Source: Chthoniobacterales bacterium (GTDB lineage: Bacteria > Verrucomicrobiota > Verrucomicrobiia > Chthoniobacterales > UBA10450). From it: a DNA stretch of 54,505 bases. The notes beneath the pieces are model-generated. The model was not told the DNA's origin. It saw nothing but the letters and a program-made list of their open reading frames with translations, and made no database searches. The number at the start of each line of letters is the position of its first letter. Position 1 is the first letter of the stretch. Shown here one piece after another: positions 7,935 to 16,147 of the stretch. The position numbers and the translations under genes are program-made. The stretch covers positions 1 through 54,505 of the forward strand of contig JACDGM010000014.1 of assembly GCA_013815325.1 (NCBI GenBank), read 5' to 3'.

Positions 7935-8441
7935 ATGAGAGCAAAAGAATTGAGCCAACAACTACGCGAGGGCGAGGGCGGATACCTTGCGCAGCGGCGC
8001 GGAATCGTCGCGCTCGGGCTGGCGGCGGCCGGATCGATGGGAGTGATCGCGCTTTATCAGATCGGGATATTGAAACATCTCCCCGAGCCGGCCCTTCCCG
8101 GTTTCGACGCGGACAAAGTGGACGCGTCGGAGGAAGCGTACTCGCATTTGCAAATGGGCGACGCTTTCATCGGCCTCGGGAGTTACGCCGCGACGATGGG
8201 ACTGGCCGCGATGGGTGCAAAGAATCGTGCTGAAACTCAGCCTTGGATCCCATTCGCTTTGCTCGCCAAGACCGGCGCCGATGCCGCGCAAGCCGCCAGG
8301 CTGACGGTCGATCAATGGAAGAAGCACAAGGCTTTTTGCTTCTGGTGTCTGCTCGCGGCCGCCGCCACCTTCGCCGCTCTCCCGCTGGCGGTGCCGGAAG
8401 CGCTCGAGGCGCTCCATCAGGTGCGCAAGAAACTTGATTGA
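7935..8441 (+). CDS. VKOR-like membrane protein with a CFWC motif
   Basis: A 168-residue membrane protein. The ATG at 7935 is preferred because upstream codons fall in the divergent gene's control region. Membrane segments are predicted at about 23-45 (IVALGLAAAGSMGVIALYQI), around 75-95, and at the C-terminus (about 135-155). The last begins with CFWC, the CxxC dithiol used by vitamin K epoxide reductase homologues, and the helix arrangement fits a VKOR-type quinone-linked thiol oxidase. VKOR enzymes reoxidise DsbA-like partners in disulfide-bond formation. The loop cysteine pair of classical VKORs is not evident in this short protein, so activity is uncertain. Confidence 0.55.
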   Translation: MRAKELSQQLREGEGGYLAQRRGIVALGLAAAGSMGVIALYQIGILKHLPEPALPGFDADKVDASEEAYSHLQMGDAFIGLGSYAATMGLAAMGAKNRAETQPWIPFALLAKTGADAAQAARLTVDQWKKHKAFCFWCLLAAAATFAALPLAVPEALEALHQVRKKLD

Positions 8442-8465
8442 GCCATTCATCGTTGCCGCGGGTCG

Positions 8466-9191
8466 ATGAATTCCCGCCCTGAAATTTCTGTCATCATTCC
8501 GACCGCCAATGAGGCCGCTGCGCTCCCGCTCTGTCTCGCCCGGATCGGGGGCGCGCCTAACGAGATTATCGTGGTCGATGCGCAGAGCGAGGACGAGACC
8601 GCTTCGGTCGCGCGACGATTTGGCTGCACGCTGCTTTCTCTCCCGCAACGCCATCGGGCGCGGCAGATGAATTTTGGCGCCGCACAGGCACGCGGCCGCA
8701 TCCTTCTTTTTCTCCACGCGGATACGCTTTTGCCCGCAGGCGCTCTTGCGAAAATCGCCGGGCAAAGCGAGCGGTTCGGCGCAGCCGGCGGCGGCTTTGC
8801 GCGTCGCTATCGTTCGCGCTCGCTCACGCTCGCACTGACCTGTCGCCTCTCCGGCTTGCGCAATCGTTTGTTAGGCTGGCACCTCGGCGACCAGGCCATC
8901 TTCGTTAGGCGCGACGTTTTCGCGCACCTCGGCGGTTTTCGCGACCTTCCGATTTTTGAAGACCTCGATTTTTCGCGCCGTCTACGCGCCGTCGGTCGCA
9001 CGATCACCTTGAGCCCGCCGGTGCTTTCCTCGGCGCGGCGCTTTGCCGCGAAGGGCCCGCTGCGCACGACGCTTGACGATCTCGCGCTGACCGGGCGTTA
9101 TCTGGCCGGCGCGGACCCGAATGAGCTTTGCAACGCGCGCGGCATTCGCGTAGAAAAAGGCCAGCCGAAAAATTATGAACATATTTCTTGA
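8466..9191 (+). CDS. Family 2 glycosyltransferase, TIGR04283-like (arsenosugar-type)
   Basis: A 241-residue GT-A fold enzyme: ISVIIPTANEAAALPLCL at the N-terminus, EIIVVDAQSEDETASVA, the acceptor/metal region RILLFLHADTLLP, then GDQAIFVRRDVFAHLGGF and PIFEDLDFSRRLRA. This order and spacing are characteristic of the TIGR04283 group of glycosyltransferases, often encoded near arsenosugar or thiol-metal genes. The substrate is unknown. It overlaps the next gene (9175) by 17 bp, so the two are coupled; a MerA-like flavoprotein and a TVP38 protein follow, a set seen together in other phyla. It contains two GCCTAACGA words, at 8555 and 8902. Confidence 0.75.
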   Translation: MNSRPEISVIIPTANEAAALPLCLARIGGAPNEIIVVDAQSEDETASVARRFGCTLLSLPQRHRARQMNFGAAQARGRILLFLHADTLLPAGALAKIAGQSERFGAAGGGFARRYRSRSLTLALTCRLSGLRNRLLGWHLGDQAIFVRRDVFAHLGGFRDLPIFEDLDFSRRLRAVGRTITLSPPVLSSARRFAAKGPLRTTLDDLALTGRYLAGADPNELCNARGIRVEKGQPKNYEHIS

Positions 9192-9846
9192 TCAACTCGA
9201 CCAGCGAATCGCTGCCCGCCATCTGCTGACTCATCCGTTTTACCTCGCCTGGACGCGGGGCGAGTTGCGCCCGGAGACGCTGGCCGATTACTCCAGGCAA
9301 TATTACCAGCACGTGGCGGCGTTCCCGACGTATCTCTCAGCTGCGCATGCCGGTTGCGAGGACCAGGCGGTGCGCCGCCAATTGCTTGCGAACCTGATCG
9401 ACGAAGAAGCCGGCGAACCGAATCACCCGCAGCTCTGGCGGCAATTTGCGCAAGCGCTCGGCGTCGCGCCTAACGATCTCGAAAATGTCGAGGCCTGGCC
9501 CGAGACTGCGGCGCTGATCGCAACCTTCCGCAAGATCTGCCGCAGCGGCGAGACCGGCGCCGCGCTCGCGGCGCTTTACGCTTACGAGAGCCAGATCCCG
9601 GCCGTCTCGGAATCGAAGATCGACGGATTGAAAAAGCACTACGGATTCAACGATGAGGAGGGCTACCGCTATTTCACGGTGCACATCCAAGCTGATCGCG
9701 AGCACGCGGCGGTCGAGCGGGCTCTGCTCAGGCGTGAGGTGGGACCGGCCAATGCCGGGGCGGCGACGACAGCGGCTGATCAAGTTCTCGCGGCATTGTG
9801 GGAATTGCTCTCGGCAGTTTGCCGCCGGCACGGGATCGTTTGCTGA
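9175..9846 (+). CDS. CADD-family heme-oxygenase-like diiron protein, probable p-aminobenzoate synthase
   Basis: A 223-residue TenA/heme-oxygenase fold protein of the CADD family (putative folate metabolism). All expected metal ligands are present: E77, H84, E138, H170, D174 and H177. Each lies exactly four residues before its counterpart in Chlamydia trachomatis CADD (E81, H88, E142, H174, D178, H181, recalled from the literature). The Tyr that the chlamydial enzyme consumes as pABA precursor (Y27 there) matches Y23 in HPFYLAW, and its amino-donor Lys (K152) matches K148 in SESKID. It is thus predicted to make p-aminobenzoate for folate from its own side chains. It is cotranslated with the upstream glycosyltransferase. 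Confidence 0.8.
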   Translation: MNIFLDQLDQRIAARHLLTHPFYLAWTRGELRPETLADYSRQYYQHVAAFPTYLSAAHAGCEDQAVRRQLLANLIDEEAGEPNHPQLWRQFAQALGVAPNDLENVEAWPETAALIATFRKICRSGETGAALAALYAYESQIPAVSESKIDGLKKHYGFNDEEGYRYFTVHIQADREHAAVERALLRREVGPANAGAATTAADQVLAALWELLSAVCRRHGIVC

Positions 9847-9939
9847 GACTTGCGCCGATTTCTTGCGGCCCCCGCGGAGGGACGGCCTTCCGCGCGTCCA
9901 GTTTATCGACCATCTCGAGGGCCTAACGATGACCAGACT

Positions 9940-9966
9940 GGACATGCGGAAGCATGTCCCTCCGGA
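9940..9966. repeat. Interspersed hairpin, GGACATGC-GGAA-GCATGTCC
   Basis: An exact 8-bp stem with a GGAA tetraloop (9940-9959) is followed by CTCCGG. A related copy with the core TGCGGTAGCATGTCCCT lies at 42350-42376. The space between the CADD-like gene and the next gene also holds GGAGGGACGGCCTTCC (about 9877-9892) and a GCCTAACGA word at 9921. It looks like a small repeat family placed between genes; it might also act as a terminator-like structure, though no T tract follows. Confidence 0.5.
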
Positions 9967-10015
9967 GTCGCGCGGATTCGCGGAATAGCATGGGCCGGCT
10001 TTGCTCCTACCGACC

Positions 10016-11458
10016 ATGAAACGCGGAGACGGCGTCTATAACCTGGTCGTGATCGGCGCCGGCACGGCAGGGCTGGTGACCGCGGCCGGCGCGGCCGGAC
10101 TCGGCGCGCGCGTCGCGTTGATCGAGCGCCACAAGATGGGGGGCGATTGCCTCAACTTTGGTTGCGTCCCGAGCAAAGCGCTCATTTCCTCGGCGCGCCT
10201 GCTTTATCGCATGCGGCACGCAGAGCGGTGGGGCATCGCGAGCGTCGAGCCCGATTTCGATTTTGCAGAGGTCTTCGCGAAAATGCGCGCGGCGCGCGCC
10301 CAACTGGCGCCGCTCGATTCGCGCGAACGTTTTGAATCGTTAGGCGTGGATGTTTTTGACGACGAGGCGACTTTCCTTTCGCCTAAGGAAGTCGCGGTGG
10401 GCGGGCAGAAGCTGCGCGCGAAGAATTTCATCATCGCAACCGGCTCACGCGCGGTCGTTCCGCCCGTCATCGGCGCGAGTCACGTGCCTTATTTCACCAA
10501 CGAAACCATCTTCGACGGGCTCACAGAAAAACCGGAACACCTGCTCATCGCCGGTGGCGGCCCGATCGGCTGCGAGCTTGGGCAGATGTTCGGCCGGCTC
10601 GGCGTGAAGGTCACACTGCTCAACAAGGGTCCGCGGCTCCTCGGGAGAGAAGATCCCGAGGTGAGTGATTTTGTGCGCACGCGGCTCGAGGCCGAAGGCG
10701 TTACCGTGATCACGGAAGCCGAGGTCGATGGCGCGGAAGAAAGGCTCGGGGGCATTACGCTGCGCTACTCCGGGAAGATTGTCTCCTGCGACGCGCTCCT
10801 CCTGGCCGCCGGACGTCAACCGAACATCGAGAACCTAAATCTTCCGGCCGCAGGCGTGGCCTTCACGAAAAAAGGCGTGACCGTGGACGAACATCTGGAG
10901 ACGACGCAGCCGGGCGTTTACGCCGTCGGCGACATTGTCGGGCATCTGCAATTTACGCACGTGGCCGACTACCACGCCCGCATCGCGATTCGCAATACGC
11001 TTGTGCCCTTCTCCTTTCTCCGAGAGAAGGTCGATTACTCGGTAGTCCCGTGGTGCACTTACCTCGACCCGGAAGTGGCGACCGCGGGCCTGACCGAGAC
11101 CGCCGCGAAAAAAGGTGGGATCGCCTGCGACCTGGTCGTGCAGGAGATGAAAGAGGTGGATCGTGCCGTGGTCGAACGAGCGGAAGCCGGTTTCGCGCGC
11201 GTCGTCGTTAGGCAGGGCAGCGACGAAGTAATCGGCGCGACGATTGTCGGAGAGCACGCCGGCGAGCTCATACAAGAATTCGTGCTCGCGATGAAACACG
11301 GCATCGGCCTGAGGAAGATCGCCGCGACAATTTACGCCTATCCGACCTTCGCCAGCCTCGTCCTAAAAACCGCGGAGAAGTTGAACAGGAAACGGCTAAC
11401 TCCACGGGCCCGCAAGATCACCGGATGGCTCTACCGGCGGGACCGGAAACCGAACTGA
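10016..11458 (+). CDS. MerA-like pyridine nucleotide-disulfide oxidoreductase
   Basis: A 480-residue flavoprotein. The FAD-binding Rossmann motif VVIGAGTAG is at 12-19, the redox-active disulfide GGDCLNFGCVPSK uses C45 and C50, the NAD(P)H-binding segment is LLIAGGGPIGCELGQ (about 180-194), and VYAVGDIVG is the second FAD motif. The C-terminal dimer domain has YAYPTFASL where lipoamide dehydrogenases carry the catalytic His (HxHPT), and there is no C-terminal cysteine pair as in true mercuric reductases. It is therefore a MerA-like reductase of unknown substrate. Its stop overlaps the start of the TVP38 gene (ATGA), a pairing known from other bacteria where the two are sometimes fused. The ATG at 10016 is chosen for its match to family N-termini. 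Confidence 0.85.
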   Translation: MKRGDGVYNLVVIGAGTAGLVTAAGAAGLGARVALIERHKMGGDCLNFGCVPSKALISSARLLYRMRHAERWGIASVEPDFDFAEVFAKMRAARAQLAPLDSRERFESLGVDVFDDEATFLSPKEVAVGGQKLRAKNFIIATGSRAVVPPVIGASHVPYFTNETIFDGLTEKPEHLLIAGGGPIGCELGQMFGRLGVKVTLLNKGPRLLGREDPEVSDFVRTRLEAEGVTVITEAEVDGAEERLGGITLRYSGKIVSCDALLLAAGRQPNIENLNLPAAGVAFTKKGVTVDEHLETTQPGVYAVGDIVGHLQFTHVADYHARIAIRNTLVPFSFLREKVDYSVVPWCTYLDPEVATAGLTETAAKKGGIACDLVVQEMKEVDRAVVERAEAGFARVVVRQGSDEVIGATIVGEHAGELIQEFVLAMKHGIGLRKIAATIYAYPTFASLVLKTAEKLNRKRLTPRARKITGWLYRRDRKPN

Positions 11459-12159
11459 TGAACTGGCTAAAAACATACTGGAAATGGTACGCGCTCGGCG
11501 CCGCGCTGATCCTGCTCTTGGCTGGGGTGTCGTTTCTGCCCGTGGGTCAGTGGGCGAAATTCTTCACCAATTGGGTGAAGCATCTCGGCGTCGCGGGTGC
11601 GTTCGTCTTCATCGTCGTCTATGCGCTGGCGGCGGTTCTCTTCCTGCCCGGTGCGATTTTCACCATCGCGGCTGGCCTGGTTTACGGGATCGCTGGCGGG
11701 ACCGCGGTGGCGCTGAGCGGAGCGACCTTAGGCGCCTCGCTCGCCTTTCTGACCGGGCGTTATCTGTTGCGCAAGCGCATCGAGAGTTTCTCCGGGAAAA
11801 ATAAAACGTTCGGTGCGATCGATGCCGCGATTGGGAAGCAGGGCTGGAAAATCGTCGGCCTACTCCGGCTTAGCCCGCTGATTCCGTTCAACGTCAGCAA
11901 TTACTTTTATGGCGTCACTTCCATCGGTTTTCTGCCCTACGTGCTCGCTTCTCTCGTCGGCATGTTGCCGGGGACGCTGCTGTACGCCTACCTTGGTGCG
12001 ATCGGTCAGGCCAGCCTCGGCGGCGGGGCAAAGAAGGGCCATAGCCCCTTGGAATGGACGTTTCTTGCGATTGGCCTTCTCGCCACCATTGCGGTAACCA
12101 TATTCGTTAGTCAACTCGCAAAAAATGCGCTGAAGAAAAAAGGCGCGGCTAGGAAATAG
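11458..12159 (+). CDS. TVP38/TMEM64 (DedA-related) membrane protein
   Basis: A 233-residue inner-membrane protein with about six membrane segments, the first at residues 9-27. It has the SNARE-associated/VTT-domain signatures LFLPGAIFTIAAGLVYG and LLRLSPLIPFNVSNYFYG, with the conserved re-entrant helices that contain FLPG and P(F)N. The family is implicated in lipid scrambling or transport and, next to MerA-like enzymes, in metal or metalloid handling. The start overlaps the upstream stop codon. It ends with a basic tail, KNALKKKGAARK. Confidence 0.85.
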   Translation: MNWLKTYWKWYALGAALILLLAGVSFLPVGQWAKFFTNWVKHLGVAGAFVFIVVYALAAVLFLPGAIFTIAAGLVYGIAGGTAVALSGATLGASLAFLTGRYLLRKRIESFSGKNKTFGAIDAAIGKQGWKIVGLLRLSPLIPFNVSNYFYGVTSIGFLPYVLASLVGMLPGTLLYAYLGAIGQASLGGGAKKGHSPLEWTFLAIGLLATIAVTIFVSQLAKNALKKKGAARK

Positions 12160-12314
12160 AAGCCGGCGCGGCCACCCGCCTGCAGGATCGCTATTGCCGA
12201 AAGCACCTAGAGCGGCGGAGGCATGACCTATGAAGGTGGCGAAGAAATGATCGCACAACGACCAAGTGGGCCGCGCCGCCGGTTAATGTCCCGACCCGAG
12301 GCTATGCGGAGACA

Positions 12315-12905
12315 CTAATTTCCGCCGCTACCCGATACCGGCTGAAGCTGACTCCGGCCTTGCAAGTCGCGGAGTGCATCTTGGCCTGCGTTTTGAACAT
12401 TCCGCGCTGCCGGGGTCCCCGCTTCCACCCATCTCCCTCCGACGTAACTGCCGAGTTCGCTGGGGACCCAGACGTACTTCTTGCCGTTGATGTATTTAAC
12501 CTTGCCGTTGCTTTTCGTGTCGGTGGTCACAGCGCCGGCTTCGGCCACTTGACCAGTGAGAGTCATTCCGCGAGTCATGTCCACTTTCATGGCCACACCA
12601 CCTTTGGAGAACTTTCCCGCGGGCACGGAGTCTGCCACGACTTTTTTCTTCCCTGCGCTGACGACGAGAGCAAATGGGCCGCCTTGGAGTGAACTTTTGG
12701 AACTGAACTGCACCACATAGCTACCAGGCGCCAGAATCGGCGTCGCAAAGGTGCCTCTGGCGTCAGTCTTGGCCTGATAAAGGAGCTTGCCCGCGGAGTT
12801 CGAAACCATGACATCCATGACGGGCGCGGAAGCGGCATAAGTCAGCGTGGCGGCGCTGAGAAAAACAAGCAGTGAGAGCAGGAGTGAGTGGCGGAAGTCT
12901 TTCAT
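12315..12905 (-). CDS. Secreted protein with a carboxypeptidase-regulatory-like beta domain
   Basis: A 196-residue protein with a signal peptide (about residues 1-24, LLLSLLVFLSAATLTYA then AS). It is followed by a beta-sandwich-like stretch (VSNSAGKLLYQAKTDARGTF, TPILAPGSYVVQFSSK) typical of CarboxypepD_reg/SpaA-like prealbumin folds, a VTTDTKSNGKVKYINGKKYV segment, and a Gln/Ser-rich tail. AGGAG sits at good spacing before the ATG. It is probably periplasmic or surface exposed. No enzyme motif is visible and the role is unknown. Confidence 0.65.
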   Translation of the reverse strand: MKDFRHSLLLSLLVFLSAATLTYAASAPVMDVMVSNSAGKLLYQAKTDARGTFATPILAPGSYVVQFSSKSSLQGGPFALVVSAGKKKVVADSVPAGKFSKGGVAMKVDMTRGMTLTGQVAEAGAVTTDTKSNGKVKYINGKKYVWVPSELGSYVGGRWVEAGTPAARNVQNAGQDALRDLQGRSQLQPVSGSGGN

Positions 12906-13261
12906 CTTGCTCCTAGCTTATGAATATACGGAAGAGTGGCAAGAACAAGAATCGTGTTCTCTCGCGGTCCGCGCCGCGTCGCCCGACACGCACGGCGTGC
13001 TCCGCGAGTGCCCCGGGGCGAGCGACGTTCTGTCTGGCGGCACGGAAGCCGTGCGGGTTGATGCGCACCCTCCTTTGCCTCGTCAGTGCTCTCATGGAGC
13101 ATCTCCTCAACGCGGGTTCCCTCGTCGTGTGCGCGGTGCGAATCTATGCAATAGCGGTTGATTTCTGCGGGGTTGGATCGAAATTTCGTCATCGCATCCC
13201 TCGCCGTCCGGAGTGTATGGGCTGGCGCGCGGTGCCTAACGATAAGGAGACAGGCGACATC
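12906..13261. other. Intergenic region with hairpins, no convincing gene
   Basis: About 356 bp between two divergent genes. It contains a GC-rich hairpin (GGCACGGAAGCCGTGC, about 13037-13052) and one GCCTAACGA word at 13234. A leftward open frame fills part of it (about 12902-13192) and ends in an ATGA overlap with 12905, but its arginine-rich composition (RGTRGARRACRATRRG) suggests a frame running through GC-rich non-coding DNA. Confidence 0.5.
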
Positions 13262-13459
13262 ATGAAACGTTTACTCTGTGTAGGAATCTTAGTCTTGGCC
13301 GGGTGCGCCAATAACAACCCGCGCCTCACCGATCAGCCGCAGTTGAATGCTGACGGGAGCCGCAGCTACAGCCATGAAGTGTTAAACAAGACTGGCCGGC
13401 AGACGCCCGCCGAAGCGTTGGCTCAGGATGATCCTTCGGTAACGGTGTCTCATCGCTGA
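13262..13459 (+). CDS. Small lipoprotein (65 aa)
   Basis: A short protein with a lipoprotein signal: MKRLLCVGILVLAGCANNNP, with the lipobox LAGC and Cys at residue 15 as the predicted lipidation site. The remaining 50 residues are polar (RLTDQPQLNADGSRSYSHEV). AAGGAG lies about 13 bases before the ATG, which decides this start over the longer upstream open frame. Probably anchored in the outer membrane. Function unknown. Confidence 0.7.
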   Translation: MKRLLCVGILVLAGCANNNPRLTDQPQLNADGSRSYSHEVLNKTGRQTPAEALAQDDPSVTVSHR

Positions 13460-13696
13460 TTTCGGAGCGGTTTTTGTCTGAATCTCCGGCGCAGCGCGTG
13501 GCGGATTGAGACTTTCGCGGTAGGAGTGGGTTAAGAGCCGCGGCGCAGGACGAGCTGCTCACTGAACCTCCTAGCACTCCGCCGCCCCTCGTCCGCTGGT
13601 CTGTCTCCGTTCTGACTTTCTGACGGATCTTTCGTGCTCGTGCTCGTGCGAGGAAGAAAGCCGCGCAATCGTGGGGCGACACGCGAATTCTTCGAG

Positions 13697-14530
13697 ATGC
13701 GCGCCATCTGGAAGGGGAGTATCAGTTTTGGTTTGGTCAATATCCCGATCGCCCTCTATCCGGCGACGCGGCGGGAGGAGTTGAAGTTCCGATTGCTGCG
13801 CGGCAGCGATCTGAGCCCGGTGAATTACAAACGGGTCGCCGAAAAGGACGGGAAGGAAGTTGCCTGGGACCAGATTGTGAAGGGGTACGAGTACGAGAAG
13901 GGAAAATTTGTTATCCTTGGTGAGAAGGATTTCCAGCGCGTCGATCTCGAGGCAACACAAACCGTCGACATTCAGGACTTCGTCGACGTCGCGCAGATCG
14001 ATCCGATGTACTTCTACAAGCCATATTATCTCGAGCCGCAGAAAGGCGGCGATAAAGCCTATGTCCTACTGCGCGAAGTCCTCGCGAAGACGAACAAGGT
14101 CGGCATCGCCAAGGTCATTATCAAGACTCGCCAATACCTGGCGGGAGTGAAGGCGCAGAAGCACACCCTCGTGCTCGAACTGATGCATTTCGCACAGGAG
14201 CTTTCCGACTCCGACAAGCTTAACGTCCCGACCAAAATGGAGCCGGGAAAGCGCGAGAGCGACATGGCCCGGGCGTTGGTCGAAAGTATGACTTCCGAGT
14301 GGGACCCACTGAAATACAAGGATGATTACCGCGAGGCCCTGCTCGAGGTGATCGAGGAAAAGGTCGAATCCGGCGGCAAGGAAATCGAAGCGAAGCCGAA
14401 GGAAAAGAAGAGCTCGTCGAAAGTAATTGATCTCGTCGCGGTTCTCCAGGAGAGCCTGGCCAAATCCGCGGGCGGAAAGAAGAAACGCCCGGGCAAAACA
14501 AGTAAGCCGAGCAGCCGGAAAGCAGCCTGA
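13697..14530 (+). CDS. ku: Ku protein (non-homologous end joining)
   Basis: A 277-residue bacterial Ku homologue. MRAIWKGSISFGLVNIPIAL is the diagnostic start, so I use the ATG at 13697. The beta-barrel core follows (SPVNYKRVAEKDGKEVAWDQ, YYLEPQKGGDKAYVLLRE, SDMARALVESMT), and the C-terminus is lysine-rich (KKKRPGKTSKPSSRKAA), a tail that in other bacteria helps DNA binding and LigD recruitment. It binds double-strand ends and brings in LigD. No ligD is in this window. No genome word GCCTAACGA lies between 13242 and 16444, so this part may be a later arrival. Confidence 0.93.
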   Translation: MRAIWKGSISFGLVNIPIALYPATRREELKFRLLRGSDLSPVNYKRVAEKDGKEVAWDQIVKGYEYEKGKFVILGEKDFQRVDLEATQTVDIQDFVDVAQIDPMYFYKPYYLEPQKGGDKAYVLLREVLAKTNKVGIAKVIIKTRQYLAGVKAQKHTLVLELMHFAQELSDSDKLNVPTKMEPGKRESDMARALVESMTSEWDPLKYKDDYREALLEVIEEKVESGGKEIEAKPKEKKSSSKVIDLVAVLQESLAKSAGGKKKRPGKTSKPSSRKAA

Positions 14531-14548
14531 AGAAATTGTTGGAACGGC

Positions 14549-15240
14549 TTAACTGGTTAGGCCGGCCGTCATAGCAATGGGCATGTAGGTGTTGGTGTTA
14601 ATTGTGTCTGTTACAATAACAGCAACAGCCTGGCAGAGCTTGGAACATATATAGCGCGGGAGGCGGATCAAACAGCCCTCGGCTTTTTCCTCTATGTCCC
14701 GCCAAAGCGACACGTGGCCCGGCGCATGACCGGGCGTGTGCAGCCAGCGCCAGTCCGGCATCCCCGGCACGCTGCTGTCTTCGGGCAGGTAACGCAGGCG
14801 CGCCCCGACATCGATCGGCCCCTTCGGATAAAGCGGCGAGAGCAACGCCATCAGCCCGCCGCCGACCGTCGGATCGGCGGAGCGGCCATCGAGATACGGA
14901 TGCTCCAGCGCGTGCGCATAGATCGGCACATCCCAGCGATCCGAAAGTTCCTTTAACTCGCCGATGTGATCGAAATGTCCATGCGTCATGACGATAGCGG
15001 ATGGACGGGAATTTTACTGAAGCGCTTTTCGGCAGCGCTCTCGATGAAGCCGGTGGTGCCTAACACGCCGGCGTCGATCAACACCCATTCACGATCAGGT
15101 GCGCCCGGATGGCCAAAGAAGACGACGCTAACGATTGCGAGGCGCTTGTAAGCCACATCAGTGGTGATCTCGTGGGTGGAGTCGTCGCTTCTGGTCGCGC
15201 CGGCGATCGCAGCGGAATCGAGTGGCATTTGTCCAGCCAT
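14549..15240 (-). pseudogene. Broken metallo-beta-lactamase fold hydrolase
   Basis: From the ATG at 15240 the frame reads an MBL-fold N-terminus (EITTDVAYKRLAIVSVVFFG, EWVLIDAGVLGTTG). It then shifts frame in the T run at 15012-15015; the second piece carries the metal site THGHFDHIGE and the HTPGHAPGHVSLW motif. One missing base explains the shift. The C-terminus after HVSLW is not family-like (CLIRLPRYICSKLCQ) and ends early, so the 3' part appears replaced or lost. This second lesion argues for a true remnant rather than only a sequencing error. Confidence 0.75.
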
Positions 15241-15601
15241 AACGTGACAGGGTTCGCACCGCCCATTCTGCGTGGATGTTAAGAACTGTGTTCCTGTTAC
15301 CTGCCCCCTTCCATGCCCTGCTTTTCGCTTCAATTTCAAGAAAACCAAGAGGCGCTACTCTAGCTATCAGGGCGCGGCTCTCACTCACAAGTTGATTTAT
15401 TCGGCATCCTCTAATGGACAACGCCGATACGGCCGATCGCGCCCATGCAATACCCGATTGCGACACGGGAGATCGCGTCATCGTTAACTTGCGCACTTAG
15501 TCGTTCACGCGCCCGGAAAAGCCGTACTCACTGGCGCATCCCTCGCGAATGGAAAATTGAAGCCCCCGCCGCAACGCGGCCCTAAAAATTCAGCAATCCA
15601 C
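15241..15601. other. Intergenic region, no supported gene
   Basis: About 360 bp between the broken metallo-beta-lactamase gene and tRNA-Val. Open frames exist in several phases but none has a plausible start, family resemblance or ribosome-binding site. I see no repeat. Confidence 0.5.
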
Positions 15602-15673
15602 TGGGCGGTGAGGGGATCGAACCCCCGACCAACACGGTGTAAACGTGCCGCTCTACCGCTGAGCTAACCGCCC
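15602..15673 (-). tRNA. tRNA-Val (anticodon TAC)
   Basis: Reading the minus strand, the gene begins GGGCGGTTAGCTCAGCGG, and the acceptor stem GGGCGGT pairs with ACCGCCC followed by discriminator A. The D-arm is GCTCAGCGGTAGAGC. The anticodon loop TTTACAC is flanked by GCACG/CGTGT, giving anticodon TAC (valine). The T-arm is GGGGGTTCGATCCCC. CCA is not encoded. No mobile element is evident beside it. Confidence 0.93.
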
Positions 15674-16147
15674 CTACCAATTAAAGGGACTATATCTCTG
15701 AGATCCTGAAAGCCGACTTCTACTCTCTTATTATGCGCTCATCCCATCTGACATGCAATCTGCCAGGCGGAATAATGGAACGACTCTGCGCAAGCAAGGC
15801 ACACAGCGACCGATTCTTCGCCATTAAAGCGCACAAGGCGCTCGCGAATGCTGCACCTTAAAGCGATGGCGAAAGGAGTCACATTCACATTCAAAAAGGT
15901 GATCCAAGATTAGAATGAAAAAGCTCTTAGAGCCATCTAGCCATCTCATGATAGGGTTGTCATTCTGAGCGCAGCGAAGAACCTGCCGGATTACCCCCAA
16001 GATGGCTCGTGAGGTCCCTCGCTACGCTCGGGATGACAAGCTTCGCGGCGCATTATGAGATGGCTCTTAGGAGATTATGGATGCTACCTCACACCGACAA
16101 AGAGCACCCCTTCACTCGTTTTCTAACTGATAGAGGCGAACACACAG
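15674..16147. other. Long intergenic region containing a MITE-like element
   Basis: About 470 bp between tRNA-Val and the amidase gene. The left 250 bp shows no gene or repeat that I can support. The right part is the inverted-repeat element described separately (15923-16070). Confidence 0.6.
15923..16070. mobile_element. MITE-like inverted-repeat element
   Basis: The ends carry inverted copies of a 15-16 bp sequence: AGCCATCTCATGATAG at 15939 against the complement of CATTATGAGATGGCT at 16051. Both lie next to CTCTTAGAGCC / GGCTCTTAG, and inside is a second inverted pair (TTGTCATTCTGAGCG at 15958 and CGCTCGGGATGACAAG at 16026). The inner word TGTCATTCTGAGCG followed by CAGCGAAGAACCT is widespread between genes in environmental genomes. 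The element has no coding capacity, so it would have to be mobilised in trans. No target duplication was confirmed. Confidence 0.7.

Noticed and set aside
10016..11458. Calling the flavoprotein a true mercuric reductase
   Set aside because: It lacks the C-terminal cysteine pair and any mer genes nearby; only the redox CxxxxC and the overall fold agree.
12902..13192. A leftward 96-codon gene coupled by ATGA to 12905
   Set aside because: The composition is dominated by Arg/Gly/Ala from GC-rich DNA, there is no family resemblance, and AGGAG already serves the downstream gene.
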